Assembly (NCBI GenBank): GCA_028386065.3
Contig: JAKUCV010007776.1
Location: 349,541 to 413,540 of the forward strand
Direction: 5' to 3'
DNA: 64,000 nt
DNA from: Turnera subulata
Lineage: Eukaryota > Streptophyta > Magnoliopsida > Malpighiales > Passifloraceae
Part shown: piece by piece, positions 53,048 to 63,149 of the stretch
Layout of the letters: every line of letters begins with the position of its first letter
Position numbering within the stretch: the first letter of the stretch is position 1
Notes under the pieces: model-generated
What the model was told of the DNA's origin: nothing
Databases searched by the model: none
The model's input: only the letters and a program-made list of their open reading frames with translations
Translations under genes and position numbers: made by a program

Positions 53048-53731
53048 ATGCCTGCTCCCTCATCCGTCTTCTTCGTTGAAGGTGCCAACCTAGGCAGAAG
53101 AAACCGGCTAGCCTACAGCATGATCAACGAGCGTCCGGAGGAACTAACAAACGAGCTCGGCAGAATGCCCCGTCTGATCTTTGTCGAAGAGCTCTACTCG
53201 TCCAGATTCTTCATCACTCCCATGGAAGAGACATTCTTCCTAGAGCACCAAGGCACCCTGAGGACCTTTTTCTACGGCTCGGCAAACTCCGTCATGTTCT
53301 TCATCTCCAAAAGACTTCAGGAGTTCAATCTAGAGTCCACTTGCCATTTCCTAGAGCAAGGTACCTACTACCAGCTCTCGATGACTGCCCAAAGCATGCC
53401 CAGAGTAACTCGTCTGTCCGCAACTTGGCCAAAGGCCCGACTACTAGTGTGGAACTGCAGAGGAGTCGCTAGGCGTTCCCAGGAGTTCTCGCGTATCTTG
53501 AGGGACCTGAAGAACCAGTACAAGCCAAACATGGTTCTTCTCACGGAGACCCAATGGCAACCTGAAGACGATCACGGTCTCATCCCACTCCGGTTGCCTC
53601 AAGCAAACGGGTTCGAGCTTCCTGGCCAGAACAACACAGGCAGCATGTGGTTCTCGTGGAGCGACAGCATCCAAGTCAACATCAACAATGACCCCAACAG
53701 CTTCAGGGTCACCGTCGTGCCGAGGCGATGA
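53048..53731 (+). CDS. Cargo frame 2: novel N-terminus fused to a LINE-endonuclease-like segment
   Basis: 227 residues, intact ATG to TGA. Residues 1-130 match nothing I know (RLAYSMINERPEELTNELGR, EETFFLEHQGTLRTFFYGSA). Residues about 135-225 read like the start of an exonuclease-endonuclease-phosphatase domain of plant LINEs: ARLLVWNCRGVARRSQEFSR contains the WNCRG motif with the metal-coordinating Asn, MVLLTETQ contains the Glu, and GSMWFSWSDSIQV corresponds to the GGIWLLW strand. The protein ends before the catalytic His/Asp motifs, so it cannot be a complete nuclease. It is antisense to the LTR element and has its own TATA box. Possible origins: LINE ORF1-ORF2 junction fragment, or a gene captured by the LTR element. 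Confidence 0.6.
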   Translation: MPAPSSVFFVEGANLGRRNRLAYSMINERPEELTNELGRMPRLIFVEELYSSRFFITPMEETFFLEHQGTLRTFFYGSANSVMFFISKRLQEFNLESTCHFLEQGTYYQLSMTAQSMPRVTRLSATWPKARLLVWNCRGVARRSQEFSRILRDLKNQYKPNMVLLTETQWQPEDDHGLIPLRLPQANGFELPGQNNTGSMWFSWSDSIQVNINNDPNSFRVTVVPRR

Positions 53732-53980
53732 ATGCATTTTCTTTATAATATAACGAAATTTTAATGTTTGTAATATTAATATTAGCAATATTAATAATAT
53801 TTATATTTTTGCTTATTTATGGCATCAATTACCTCTTATGTGAATGTCCTGCGACAGCTGGCGTCCCTTGACTGGATCCATAATGCACTAACTAAATGAT
53901 ATAAAATAATAAACAGATGGAGCGAACTATGCAAACAAGAACAACAAACACACAAGGACTGCCCAACAAGACCTAACGCC
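53732..53980. other. Right end of the cargo interior
   Basis: A/T-rich 3' flank of cargo frame 2 on the plus strand. On the minus strand it is the leader and first codons (ATGGATCCAG at about 53880) of a vanished gag. Confidence 0.5.
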
Positions 53981-53996
53981 CGCTCCGCTACCAAAA
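53981..53996 (-). promoter_or_regulatory. Primer-binding site of the cargo element
   Basis: Minus strand TTTGGTAGCGGAGCGG immediately inside the 5' LTR. Same variant as at 22508. Confidence 0.65.
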
Positions 53997-54586
53997 TGAA
54001 ACGCCCCGACCCGTATTTACCGTACACAGTAAACACGTGCCGGAACTGTGACGACCAAATCAAACCAAGCCCAGCATACAGTGTATACAACAGAAACTCG
54101 GGCTCAACAGCTCAAAATAAAAACAACAATAACATCATAACCGGCCCAATGGCCCAACAATAGCAATATAATGCACAGCTGAAGACTTAATAACTCACAA
54201 GGACACTGTATGCGACACTGATGCAACCTGTGGATCCAAGTCCTGTCCAAGGGATAACGCTGCAGCCTATCTGGAATGCATCAAACCTGAACCACAAATA
54301 ACTCATCCTACGGGATGAAAGCCCGCAGGTGAGGGGTGAGTCCGAAGTGCTCACAACCATGGATAGACGATCAATATGCAACACTATAAATTACTCAAAG
54401 TCGAAAACACAGGCTCAACAGCCAAAATAAAACGACCCAAAAAAAACTCGACCCAAAACTGGTCCAAGACCCAAAAAGACTTAAACAAAAATCCAGTTTC
54501 CAATTTTATCTTTCTGGCCCCGTCACGGATAAGCTAAGGTCGTACCAGGCTATCAACCTGTTTATGGTGCCAGATCAAAAAGAACC

Positions 54587-54803
54587 CGGGATCAACATCC
54601 CAATATCAAATCTCAGGGATCAACATCCCAATAACAATCTCAGGGATCAACATCCCAATAACAATCTCAGGGATCAACATCCCAATCGCAATCTCAGGGA
54701 TCAACTTCCCAATCACAATCTCAGGGATCAACTTCCCAATCACAATCTCAGGGATCAACATCCCAATCACAATCTCAGGGATCAACATCCCAATCAAACC
54801 GGC
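54587..54803. repeat. 27-bp minisatellite in the LTR
   Basis: About eight head-to-tail units of gggatcaacatcccaat plus aacaatctca-type linker. Each unit contains the dyad GGGAT-caac-ATCCC. Units differ mainly at one or two positions (cat/ctt; aac/cac/cgc). The translation of this repeat (NLRDQHPNN) is incidental. Confidence 0.88.
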
Positions 54804-56799
54804 ATCAATATGCCCATCACAAGTAACCCAGATCATGGCCACCACAAATCAGTCTCAAACCATCCGGTCGTACCTCTACTTACCACGTGACAATAAAATC
54901 ACCATCTCAAATCAACTTCCAATTTCCATTTTCCTTTTTCCCAATTATTCATATCACAGTTTATCCCAATTTTCCAATCACAACACAGTCCACTAACAAC
55001 AATCCCAATATCCAAAACAGTCAAACAATTAACCAACTTCCTATTAACTCAAGTTATACAGCAAACCAATCCGTCAACAGTTTCATAGCATCAATTACTC
55101 ACAATCCAACATCAATTACAACATAGTATCCAATAAACCAATAATAGTCCACACAACAATTCAATCAAGCAGAACAATATCAAAGAATCACACACAGAAA
55201 CGACATCAACAAATCCGTATCATCAAATATCCAACAATAATATTTATCATCACAATTTCCAATATTCATTTTCTCAAGTTGTTCAACTTACCATTGCCAC
55301 AGGTTAATCCACAGACTAAACCATCAACATTTCATAACACCAATCATTCACAATTAACAGTTCAACATCAATTACAACACAATATTCACAGAACCGATAT
55401 CACAGTCCAACAACAACAACAACAATAACCATATCAATAGTTCAATCAAACAACAAAACACACAAAGTATTACAGGCACATATCAAGGGTTATCCATCCT
55501 CACCTTAGCCGATTACCCAACTCTGAAGACAGTGACCGGTCCAAAGCTGGTTCCTCGGGAAACTGCCCGATATCCAAACCTATACGACAAAACAACATAC
55601 TCACATAAATGCACATAATCGGTATGCTATGATGCCAAAATGCGAAATAACCCATCCCGGTTCATATCCTTTATTATCATCTTTTACCGAAAATATTGTA
55701 CCGTACGTATATCCGATTATTACTTTGGTATTTAATACTTTAATTAAAACTCTTTCCAAAATATTTTTATGAAGATATTTATCATTTCCCAAAATTTATA
55801 ATCATCATAAATACTTTTCGAGGTATATATATATACATTTTCAAAATTATTTACGTAAAATAATTATACTTTTCCAAAAAATATAATTAGTATAACATAA
55901 TTCCCTGAAAATATAACGTATGCTTATACTCTCCCCGGGTTATTCCCATTATCATCATAATTCACCATTTATTTTGAGGTGTCAAAATAATACCATACTT
56001 ATACCCGGATATTATTCCGGTATAATGCTTACTTTGATAATACTCTTCCCATATTTATTTTTTTCTCAAAATAATAATTATTTTTTTCCATATTTTATAC
56101 CTTATAATTTTTCCAAAATATTATTTTCAAAATTATTTTCCAGCTATATAAACCTTATTATTATTATTTCCATTTAATTTCTCTCTTTTTTTTCAAGAAT
56201 ATATATTTTTTTTCCAAATTTATTCCCTTTTCTTTTAAATTTCGGACTGGGCCAGACTATGCAACCCAAGTCCAATACCCAGCCCAGATTACAAAACTAA
56301 GCCAAGGTCAAGGCCCAGACCTCAACGGGTCCAAGCCACACCCAAACCCACACCCAAGCCCGCCATCACATTCAGCCCAGGTGGACATCCGGGTCAACCC
56401 GACCCAGTGCCTCGACCTGGCGATGTGAAGGACTCGGGCTGACGGGTCATCTTCATCCCAAGGATCTGCTCACCTTGGTGAGCTCGGTGGCGGCGTGAAT
56501 GAGGCGGGGTCGAGCGGCGCGACGCGTCAGACGAGGCGATGCGAGGCGGCTGCGACGTCGCTGGTGCCTGTGGGCGCGGCGGCGACTACTTGCTGCGGCG
56601 AGCGAGAGACAGCACGGGGAGGCGACGGAGGCTCGGGCAACGCGCTTTGATCTCGTCTCCACTGCGCGGCGGTGGGGCGAGCGAGCGAGCAGAAAGAGAT
56701 AGGTAGATGGTGGCGATGGCTCGGTGGTGGCGGTGTCGGCTAGTGGTGTGTGGTGGAGGTGGTTACCGGCATTGGTTGGCTGCAGCAGCTCCTCTCCCC

Positions 56800-56945
56800 C
56801 TTTTCTTTTTTTTTTCGTTTCTTTTTTTTTTATTTCTCCTCTCTCTTTTTTTTCCTTTCATCTTTCTTTTTTTTTTTTCTCCCTCTTTTTTTTTCTCTTC
56901 TTTCTTTTCTCTCTTTTCCTCTTCTCTTCCTCCCCCCTTCTTCCG
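56800..56945. repeat. Polypyrimidine tract in the LTR
   Basis: C/T-rich counterpart of the purine tract at 6076-6360, in inverted orientation and shorter. Confidence 0.8.
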
Positions 56946-57296
56946 CCTGATTCCTGCTTTTAAAACTGTTGTTTTTTTTACTATTCATCATGTGAAGCTT
57001 CAATAATGCAGCTTGTTTGCATTACAGAGCGATTCCGGTCCGGACCAGAAAATAACAGATACCTCCTTAGTTACTTTCCGGTGTGATTTTTCCTGAGGAT
57101 TTCGGGACCCGAAAAATACCAACTTTGGTCCGAAAAATCCACAGAAAAATCTCAAGCGCGGGAAAACCCTCGGTTACGAAAAACGATACCCGATTTACCT
57201 TGAATTAATTATCCAAGATTAATTCATTCGGTAAATCACTGTAAAAAGACTTTTACAGTCCTGGTAAAATTCCAAATTTTTACCCGGGCTGTTACA

Positions 57297-57871
57297 TTTT
57301 ATTTTCGAACAAATTTTTAATTCAATAAGAAAAATTTTAAAAATTAATTTATTATAAATTATAATTTAATTAGTATAAGTTATTATTTTATATTTGCAAA
57401 AATTTTATTCAATGAAAATTTTTACTGAAATTAAACTATTATAAGTTATTATTTTATTAGTATAATTTATTATTTTATTTTTGAATTTAAATTATTATAA
57501 GTTATTATTTAATTACTATAAGTTATTATTTAATTAAAAAAATTAATTTTTAATTAATTTTAGGGAAAAAAAGAAAAAATATGGATAAACTCCGGACCAC
57601 CACCGGATTTTGAAAATTAGTTTTTGGGTCGGACGAACCGGTCGGGTTGAGCTGGTTCGATTTGTTGGTTCAGCCTGACATGTGGCTTCCACATATGCTG
57701 ACGTGGCGCCGAAAACTTTGCCACGTCAACCTTTTCCACCGGATTCCGGCGAGAGGGACCAAAATAGACCAACTAGGGGGAACAAAAGGATGAAGAGAAG
57801 TCAAAATCTAACAGAAGGATGAATTCCAACTTTAACGCCTAACACAAGGATGAAACAAGTCTTTAATCCAA
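57297..57871. mobile_element. Half of a long-inverted-repeat DNA element
   Basis: The A/T-rich part (ttatttaattactataag words) and the arm from about 57560 to ctttaatcc (57871) match the right half of 62231-63149 (gctgacgtggc, ccggcgagagggacc). The left half is missing; the LTR element sits where it would begin. Confidence 0.7.
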
Positions 57872-58250
57872 ATCAAATAAATGACTGACCTACCCGCTAA
57901 AACTCGAGGTATATAAATGTCTCGAGAAAAGTTGTAGTTACACGATTGACCCAACGTAAGAAAGTTGGGTACCAACTGTACCAAAAACCCTTTTATAATT
58001 CTATTCTTTATGGACAAAATATCGGTTAGGCCCACAATTGAAGAACATAATACAACCGCCTTTAATTAGTTGCTTAGTTAGTCTTTACCGGCCCAATAGA
58101 GTGTCCATCAATAGCAATCCAATCTCGACAAGGAGAGAGACACCTTGTGACGGTAAATCGCAGCCCAACTCAAACTAATATAATCCGAAACCGACTAGAA
58201 ATTGTAAAACGATTCCTTTTGACACAAGCGTGCGTAGCAAACACTATGTC
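57872..58250. other. SKP1-type upstream spacer, copy 4
   Basis: From about 57990 it matches 47680-47948 (ggacaaaatatcggt, acataatacaaccgccttta). No gene. Confidence 0.6.
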
Positions 58251-58263
58251 TATATATATATAA
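58251..58263 (+). promoter_or_regulatory. TATA box of the deleted SKP1-like copy
   Basis: TATATATATATAA about 115 bases before the ATG at 58377, same context as the open copies. Confidence 0.6.
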
Positions 58264-58376
58264 CGAGCCCTAGCTCCCTCACACAAACTATATTCGCAGT
58301 TGTTTAGGTTTACATACATTATTATTGATTAGTCTCTCAAAACCACTTATACCAGAATCAAGCAAAACCAATTACC

Positions 58377-58590
58377 ATGTCGTCGTCACCCTCCTCCTCC
58401 AAGAAAATCCCCCTCAAGAGTTCAGACGGTGTAACCTTCGAGGTGGAGGAGGCCGTAGCCCTACAATCTCCGGTCATCAGTTAGAACTCTTTTTAACATC
58501 AAGGAAGATCCAACCCTAACCCCCGAGGAAGAAGAGTGGTACAGGCGAGAGATTGGGGATATTGAGGGAAAACTGGATGAGGATATCTGA
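58377..58590 (+). pseudogene. SKP1-like pseudogene with internal deletion
   Basis: The ATG and first 35 codons match the open copies ([20 protein letters not shown]). Then cggtcatca is joined to gttagaactc, skipping most of the POZ domain and the whole linker, with a frame change and a stop. In the other frame the end is well preserved: TLFNIKEDPTLTPEEEEWYR and GDIEGKLDEDI to a TGA at 58588. Intact leader and TATA box. Confidence 0.82.
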
Positions 58591-59388
58591 AGAGAATTTT
58601 GATTGATATCTTTTTTATATGTAAAAGATAATACTACTACAGAGCTATTGAGAATCGATGGGATTTTAATTAATTGATCCATGTGATCCGTTTATAGCTG
58701 TGTTACATTGTTCTCGAACATTGGCAAGGGGTCAATGCATGCGATCTAGTAGTTTTCCTTTTTTGAGAATAATCTACATATGTAGCAGTTTAATTAGATG
58801 ACATAGCAATATTGCTATTCCTTCCTTATCCTTTTTTTTTTCAGTCATTAATTGTTCTCCTTCAAAAAAAGATTTTGATGTTTTTGTTTTCTATTTTCGG
58901 CCTCGCATGATCATCCGATGAAAGCATGAGAGATTAGCCAGCATAGATATTCCTAAACTGCTTCCATGAGAAGAATTCTCCTCGGACATACAACTAGTTA
59001 ATAGATGTATCTCCTCGGTCTCGGACAAAAAAAAATATATAAAAAAGAATACACTAATTGCATCATTTTCTACGCCATCCATACGGCATCAAGGTGGAGC
59101 CCTCATCATGTCATGATGATTTGAAATTTCGAATGAGCTTTTTGACAAATATTTTTTTGTTTGTCTACTAGTAAGTTTTTCCTTTAATTCTTACTTTCCA
59201 TTTGCATTTAATTCGTGACAGCTCATCTGCTTTTCTCGGCCATTCTCTTCTTTTTAATCCATTCTTTGCTGGTATTGTGTTCGATCGGATTTCCACTCCA
59301 CCCCAGAGAACCGAAAAAACACAATTAGTACACACAAAGATAAGCAGCAGAGTAGAGAAGAAAGAAAACCAAGCAGCATTAACTGATT
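58591..59388. other. Intergenic region and UGT promoter
   Basis: First 250 bases resemble 3' flanks of the other SKP1-like copies. The rest is the upstream region of the UGT gene; a TATA-like aatatataaaaaagaa at about 59032 is the only candidate box and is rather distant. No gene. Confidence 0.5.
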
Positions 59389-60831
59389 ATGAAGAAAACA
59401 GAGCTGATATTTGTTCCCGCACCTGGGGCTGGCCACTTAGTATCAACCCTGGAATTCGCAAAGCGCCTACTGGACCAGGATGATCAATTACTCATCACCC
59501 TCCTCCTAATCAAGATGCCAGCTTCCCTTCTGTTCATTGATTCCTACGTCAAATCACTCACCGCCTCACAGCCTCGCATCCAAGTCATTGACCTCCCTGA
59601 AGTGGAGCCTCCTCCCATGGAGATCCTCCTGAAATCCCCCGAATATTATTTCTGTGAGTTCATTGAGAGTTGCCTACCTCATGTCAAAGACATGGTCTCT
59701 AAGATTTTGTCATCCGCAGCTGATTCGACCACCCATCATCAGGTTGCGGGGCTAGTGATTGATTTCTTTTGTGTGTCCATGATTGATATTGCCAATGAAG
59801 CAGGCCTCCCTTCCTTTATCTTCTTAACTTCCAACGCAGGATTTTTGGGTCTGATGATGCATCTACCCAACCGCCACCAACAGATCAGCTCCTCCGCGTA
59901 TAAAATGTCTGATTCTGATGATGAGCTCTTGATACCAGGAATCGCTGATCCTGTTTCACCGCGAGTCTTGCCTATTGCTTTGTTTAACGAGCATGGCGGT
60001 TATACAAGTTATGTGAAACTAAGTCAACGCTTCAAAGATGCTAAAGGTATAATCGTGAATACATTTGCTGAGCTTGAGGCTTATGCAGTTGAGTATTTTG
60101 TTGGTGATGTTGATGATCACCAAACCCCTGCGGTCTACCCAGTTGGTCCAGTGCTAAACCTGAAGAGTCTACCTCACCCGGATTTGGACCTTGCTCAATG
60201 GCACAAAACCATGAAGTGGCTCGATGAACAACCTCAATCATCCGTGGTGTTTCTTTGCTTTGGAAGCGGATCGGGAAGCTTTAGCGCACTCCAAGTGAAA
60301 GAGCTAGCACTTGGGCTCGAGCAAAGTGGGGACAAATTCCTGTGGTCCATACGGGTTCCACCATCAACTGAATTCAAGAACCCGGAGGAGATGCTACCTG
60401 ATGGATTCTTGGAAAGGGTGCATGGGCGAGGAATGATATGCGGATGGACAGCACAGGTTGAGGTCCTTGCTCACAAGGCCATAGGAGGCTTTGTATCTCA
60501 CTGTGGATGGAACTCCATCTTGGAGAGCTTGTGGTTTGGTGTCCCTATTGTAACTTTTCCTATCTATGCTGAACAACAGCTTAATGCATTTAGGATGGTG
60601 AAGGAATTGGGACTTGCAGTAGAACTGAGATCGGATCACAGGATAGGTGGTGATCCTGTAATGGCAGATGAGATAGCAAGAGCTGTGAAATCGGTGATGC
60701 AAAGTGATGATGGTGGGTTGAGAAAGAGGGTGCAGGAAATGGGAGACAAGGCCAGGAAGGCTGTGATGAATGGTGGATCTTCATTCCTTTCCATTAGGCA
60801 ATTTCTCAATGACATAAAAGGCAGCGCTTAA
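59389..60831 (+). CDS. UDP-glycosyltransferase, family 1 (UGT71-like)
   Basis: 480 residues, no intron, ATG followed directly by a GT-B N-terminal strand. His16 in PAPGAGHLVST is the catalytic base of plant UGTs, and Asp125 in GLVIDFFC is its partner. The PSPG box runs from Trp353 to Gln396, with HCGWNS at 371-376, Glu379, and AEQQ at 394-397. The final Gln favours UDP-glucose. The box opens WTAQ instead of the usual WAPQ. The N-terminal text (LIFVPAPGAGHLVSTLEFAK) and overall layout resemble the UGT71 group, which glucosylates small phenolics, terpenoids or hormones; the acceptor cannot be read from sequence. Cytosolic, no signal peptide. Intact and likely functional. Confidence 0.93.
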   Translation: MKKTELIFVPAPGAGHLVSTLEFAKRLLDQDDQLLITLLLIKMPASLLFIDSYVKSLTASQPRIQVIDLPEVEPPPMEILLKSPEYYFCEFIESCLPHVKDMVSKILSSAADSTTHHQVAGLVIDFFCVSMIDIANEAGLPSFIFLTSNAGFLGLMMHLPNRHQQISSSAYKMSDSDDELLIPGIADPVSPRVLPIALFNEHGGYTSYVKLSQRFKDAKGIIVNTFAELEAYAVEYFVGDVDDHQTPAVYPVGPVLNLKSLPHPDLDLAQWHKTMKWLDEQPQSSVVFLCFGSGSGSFSALQVKELALGLEQSGDKFLWSIRVPPSTEFKNPEEMLPDGFLERVHGRGMICGWTAQVEVLAHKAIGGFVSHCGWNSILESLWFGVPIVTFPIYAEQQLNAFRMVKELGLAVELRSDHRIGGDPVMADEIARAVKSVMQSDDGGLRKRVQEMGDKARKAVMNGGSSFLSIRQFLNDIKGSA

Positions 60832-61839
60832 TCCGCTGTCAAAGAGTGTGATTTGCAAACAGAGTTACACTTTGCATTACCTATATATCTTGTTCATGTA
60901 GCGTTTTGAAGAATAATGACGTTTACCAAGATCTTTTATCCTATTCATGGTTTTTTATCTGAAAAAACAATAACCTCTAAGGATATCTACTCGCTTTGCT
61001 CAATATCATCGTTCCTGTAGGTTTATAATGTACGTTTCTGGGATTACGAACATTTTTTTAATGCAGAAAAGCCAAGGTAGGTGTAGGTTACCTACCTTAG
61101 TTTTTTTTTTTTTCACATATATAATAAATAGGTTGCTTCAGCCTTTAGTGGGTCTGCAAGAAGCAAACTGATCTAAATACAGAGAAACCTTTTGATGAAA
61201 GCTCTTTGGCTATCACTATGACACAATCATTTCTGTTTTTCAGTAATGATAATGTGCACAGGGCGCAGCTACCTTCTCTAAAAGACTGACATTCAAGCAT
61301 GAACAAAGTAGCCTTTGCTGTTGGGTCTCCAAAAACCAAATTGATTTAAGAAACTGGTAAACTCTAATGTAAATCCATATTTTCATAACAACATTATATC
61401 AAAAGCAAAACACCAACTATCGTTTTCTTTTGTTTTCTTTTCTTTCTCGCTCCCCTGTTCAGGTAGGTGAACCGTGTACAGGGAGCCATCAACTTTTCCA
61501 TTAAAGGATTATCAGCTAACTACTTTTAGTCCCACAAAAAGTATACAGGACATGTAGCTTTCTGGCGAAATTCCCCCATTTTTTAGGAAATCTAATGTTT
61601 TGACAAGCTGGGAATCAATCACTGCCAATTTCATTCCCATCACCACCCACAGAATTCAGGTATTGAATTGTGGTAGCAACAAATTAATTTCAGGCTCATT
61701 TGTTATGCCTTTTAGATCCACTTTGCCTTTCTGTCCGTATTCAGAATTCTTTTGTAGTAATCTAGAAGTAGCGCATCAATTATAAATGAGGTGCGTTCTG
61801 GTTCAACTTTCTCACTGCACATATCTTGCACTATATATA
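60832..61839. other. Intergenic region 3' of the UGT gene
   Basis: No gene or repeat end supported. T-run at 61099-61111. A GC-moderate stretch (61150-61330) gives a short minus-strand frame without recognised homology. Confidence 0.5.
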
Positions 61840-62240
61840 GTAATTCAGTCCATGAAAATCAATCGATCCTTTCACTATTTTCGAATCATCGGCAGTGAAA
61901 ATAGTCAAACGATCTTTAACGTAATCTCGCATTGTTCGTGGATAGTCCCCATAAGTGAGCGGGTCCAAATACCTGCCAATTTTATTAGATGGAATGAGAA
62001 TTAATGTGCTTAGTTTCATTATTTAACAAATATGTCTGCTTGTGAAGTTATAAAGTATAATCAACATAAACAAAAACATTACACAACATATTTATAAATA
62101 CAACCCTTGTTCCTTAGGAAATACTTACCAGCCATAATTAAAATCAAGAGCCCGTTTCGCGGCATCACGATCTTTTGCTGTGTTGGAGAAAGGTTCCATC
62201 CACTACGTGACAAGCCTAACTCCAATCTTTCGGATTAAGG
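61840..62240 (-). pseudogene. GH1 beta-glucosidase relic, two exons
   Basis: On the minus strand, exon A (about 62238-62129) reads KIGVRLVT, a TAG, then WMEPFSNTAKDRDAAKRALD and FNYGW. This is the standard GH1 segment before the PLTYGDYP motif. A GT donor (gtaagtatttcc) follows, and exon B starts after ttggcag at 61972 and reads [46 protein letters not shown], then a stop. Both splice signals and the codon across the junction (Trp) are intact. The stop inside exon A, the stop after NYY and the absence of all other exons, including both catalytic Glu motifs, make it a pseudogene. Family members hydrolyse plant glucosides. Confidence 0.8.
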
Positions 62241-63149
62241 ACTTGTTTCATCATTGTGTTGGGTGCCAAAAGTTGGAATTCATCCATGTGTTGGATTTTG
62301 ACTTTTTTTTATCCTTTTATTCTCTCTAGTTGGCATGTTTTGGTCCCTCACGCCGGAATCCGGTGGAAAATACTGACGTGGCAAGGTTTCCAGCTATGTG
62401 GAAGCCACATGTCAGGTCGAACCAACAATCAAACTGGCTCGACCCGACTGGTTCGCCTACCAAAAAATCCATTTTGGAAATTTTTTTCCTAAAATTATTT
62501 AAAAATTAAAATTTTTTTTATTAAATAATAAATTATAATAATTTAATTATAAAAAATAATATACTAATTTATAATAATTTAATTTCAATAAATTCTTTCA
62601 TTGAATTAAAAATTATTTCAAAAATAAAATAATAAATTATACTAATTAAATTATAACTTATAATAAATTAATTTTTTTAAAACCTTTTACTGAATTAAAA
62701 AATTCGTTCAAAAATAAAATAATAATTTATACTAATTAAATAATAACTTATAATAAATTAATTTCAATAAAACCTTTCATTGAATTAAAAATTCTTTCAA
62801 AAATAAAATCATAACTTATACTAATTAAATTATAAATTAAAGAAATTAATTTTAGAGAAAAAAAGAAAAAATATGGACAAACTTCGGGCCCCCACTGGAT
62901 TTCCAAAATGGATTTTTGGGTGGGCGAACTGGTCAGGTCGAGTTGGTTCGATTTATTGGTTCGACCTGATATGTGGTTTCCACATATGCTGACGTGGCAC
63001 CGGAAACCTTGCCACATCATCAGTTTCCACCAGATTCCGGCGAGAGGGACCAAAGTAGGCCATCTAGGAGGAACAGAGGGATGAAAAGAAGCCAAAATCC
63101 AACACGGATGGATTCCAACTTTAGCTTCCAAAAATAAGTCTTTAATCCA
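62231..63149. mobile_element. Long-inverted-repeat (foldback) DNA element
   Basis: The left arm starts GGATTAAGGACTTGTTT; the right arm in reverse complement starts GGATTAAAGACTTATTT. The arms match with indels for roughly 250 bases (ttggtccctc, cacatgtcaggtcgaacc). The centre (about 62490-62830) is almost pure A/T, with repeated aataataaattatactaatta words. No coding. No clear target duplication, so the superfamily is open (Mutator-like or other foldback). Confidence 0.75.

Larger units (their letters stand above)
49298..57296 (-). mobile_element. LTR element with gag-pol replaced by an antisense cargo (LARD-like)
   Basis: Two inverted LTR copies (3' LTR 49298-51531, 5' LTR 53998-57296 on the minus strand) surround a 2.47 kb interior. 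On the minus strand the interior starts with a primer-binding site and a start-like ATGGATCCAGTCAAG (about 53880). It ends with ggacgaaattctttttaag next to the 3' LTR, a pattern typical of the end of plant gypsy pol. Everything between lacks gag-pol and instead holds two plus-strand reading frames. The 3' LTR is truncated at its far end by about 1040 bases, so no target duplication can be read. The right flank is the A/T-rich centre of an inverted-repeat element. Confidence 0.75.
53998..57296 (-). repeat. 5' LTR of the cargo element
   Basis: 3299 bp; minus strand starts TGTAACAGCCCGGG and ends CGGGGCGTTTCA. Homologous to the solo LTR 5739-8646 over its length. Longer than that copy mainly through expansion of a 27-bp minisatellite. 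Confidence 0.85.

Noticed and set aside
54587..54803. CRISPR-like array or repeat protein (NLRDQHPNN)
   Set aside because: Units are contiguous with no unique spacers, and it lies inside a plant LTR; the frame is a by-product of a 27-bp unit.
49298..57296. Endogenous pararetrovirus with TATA-driven genes
   Set aside because: No movement, coat or reverse transcriptase domain; flanked by true LTRs with a primer-binding site.
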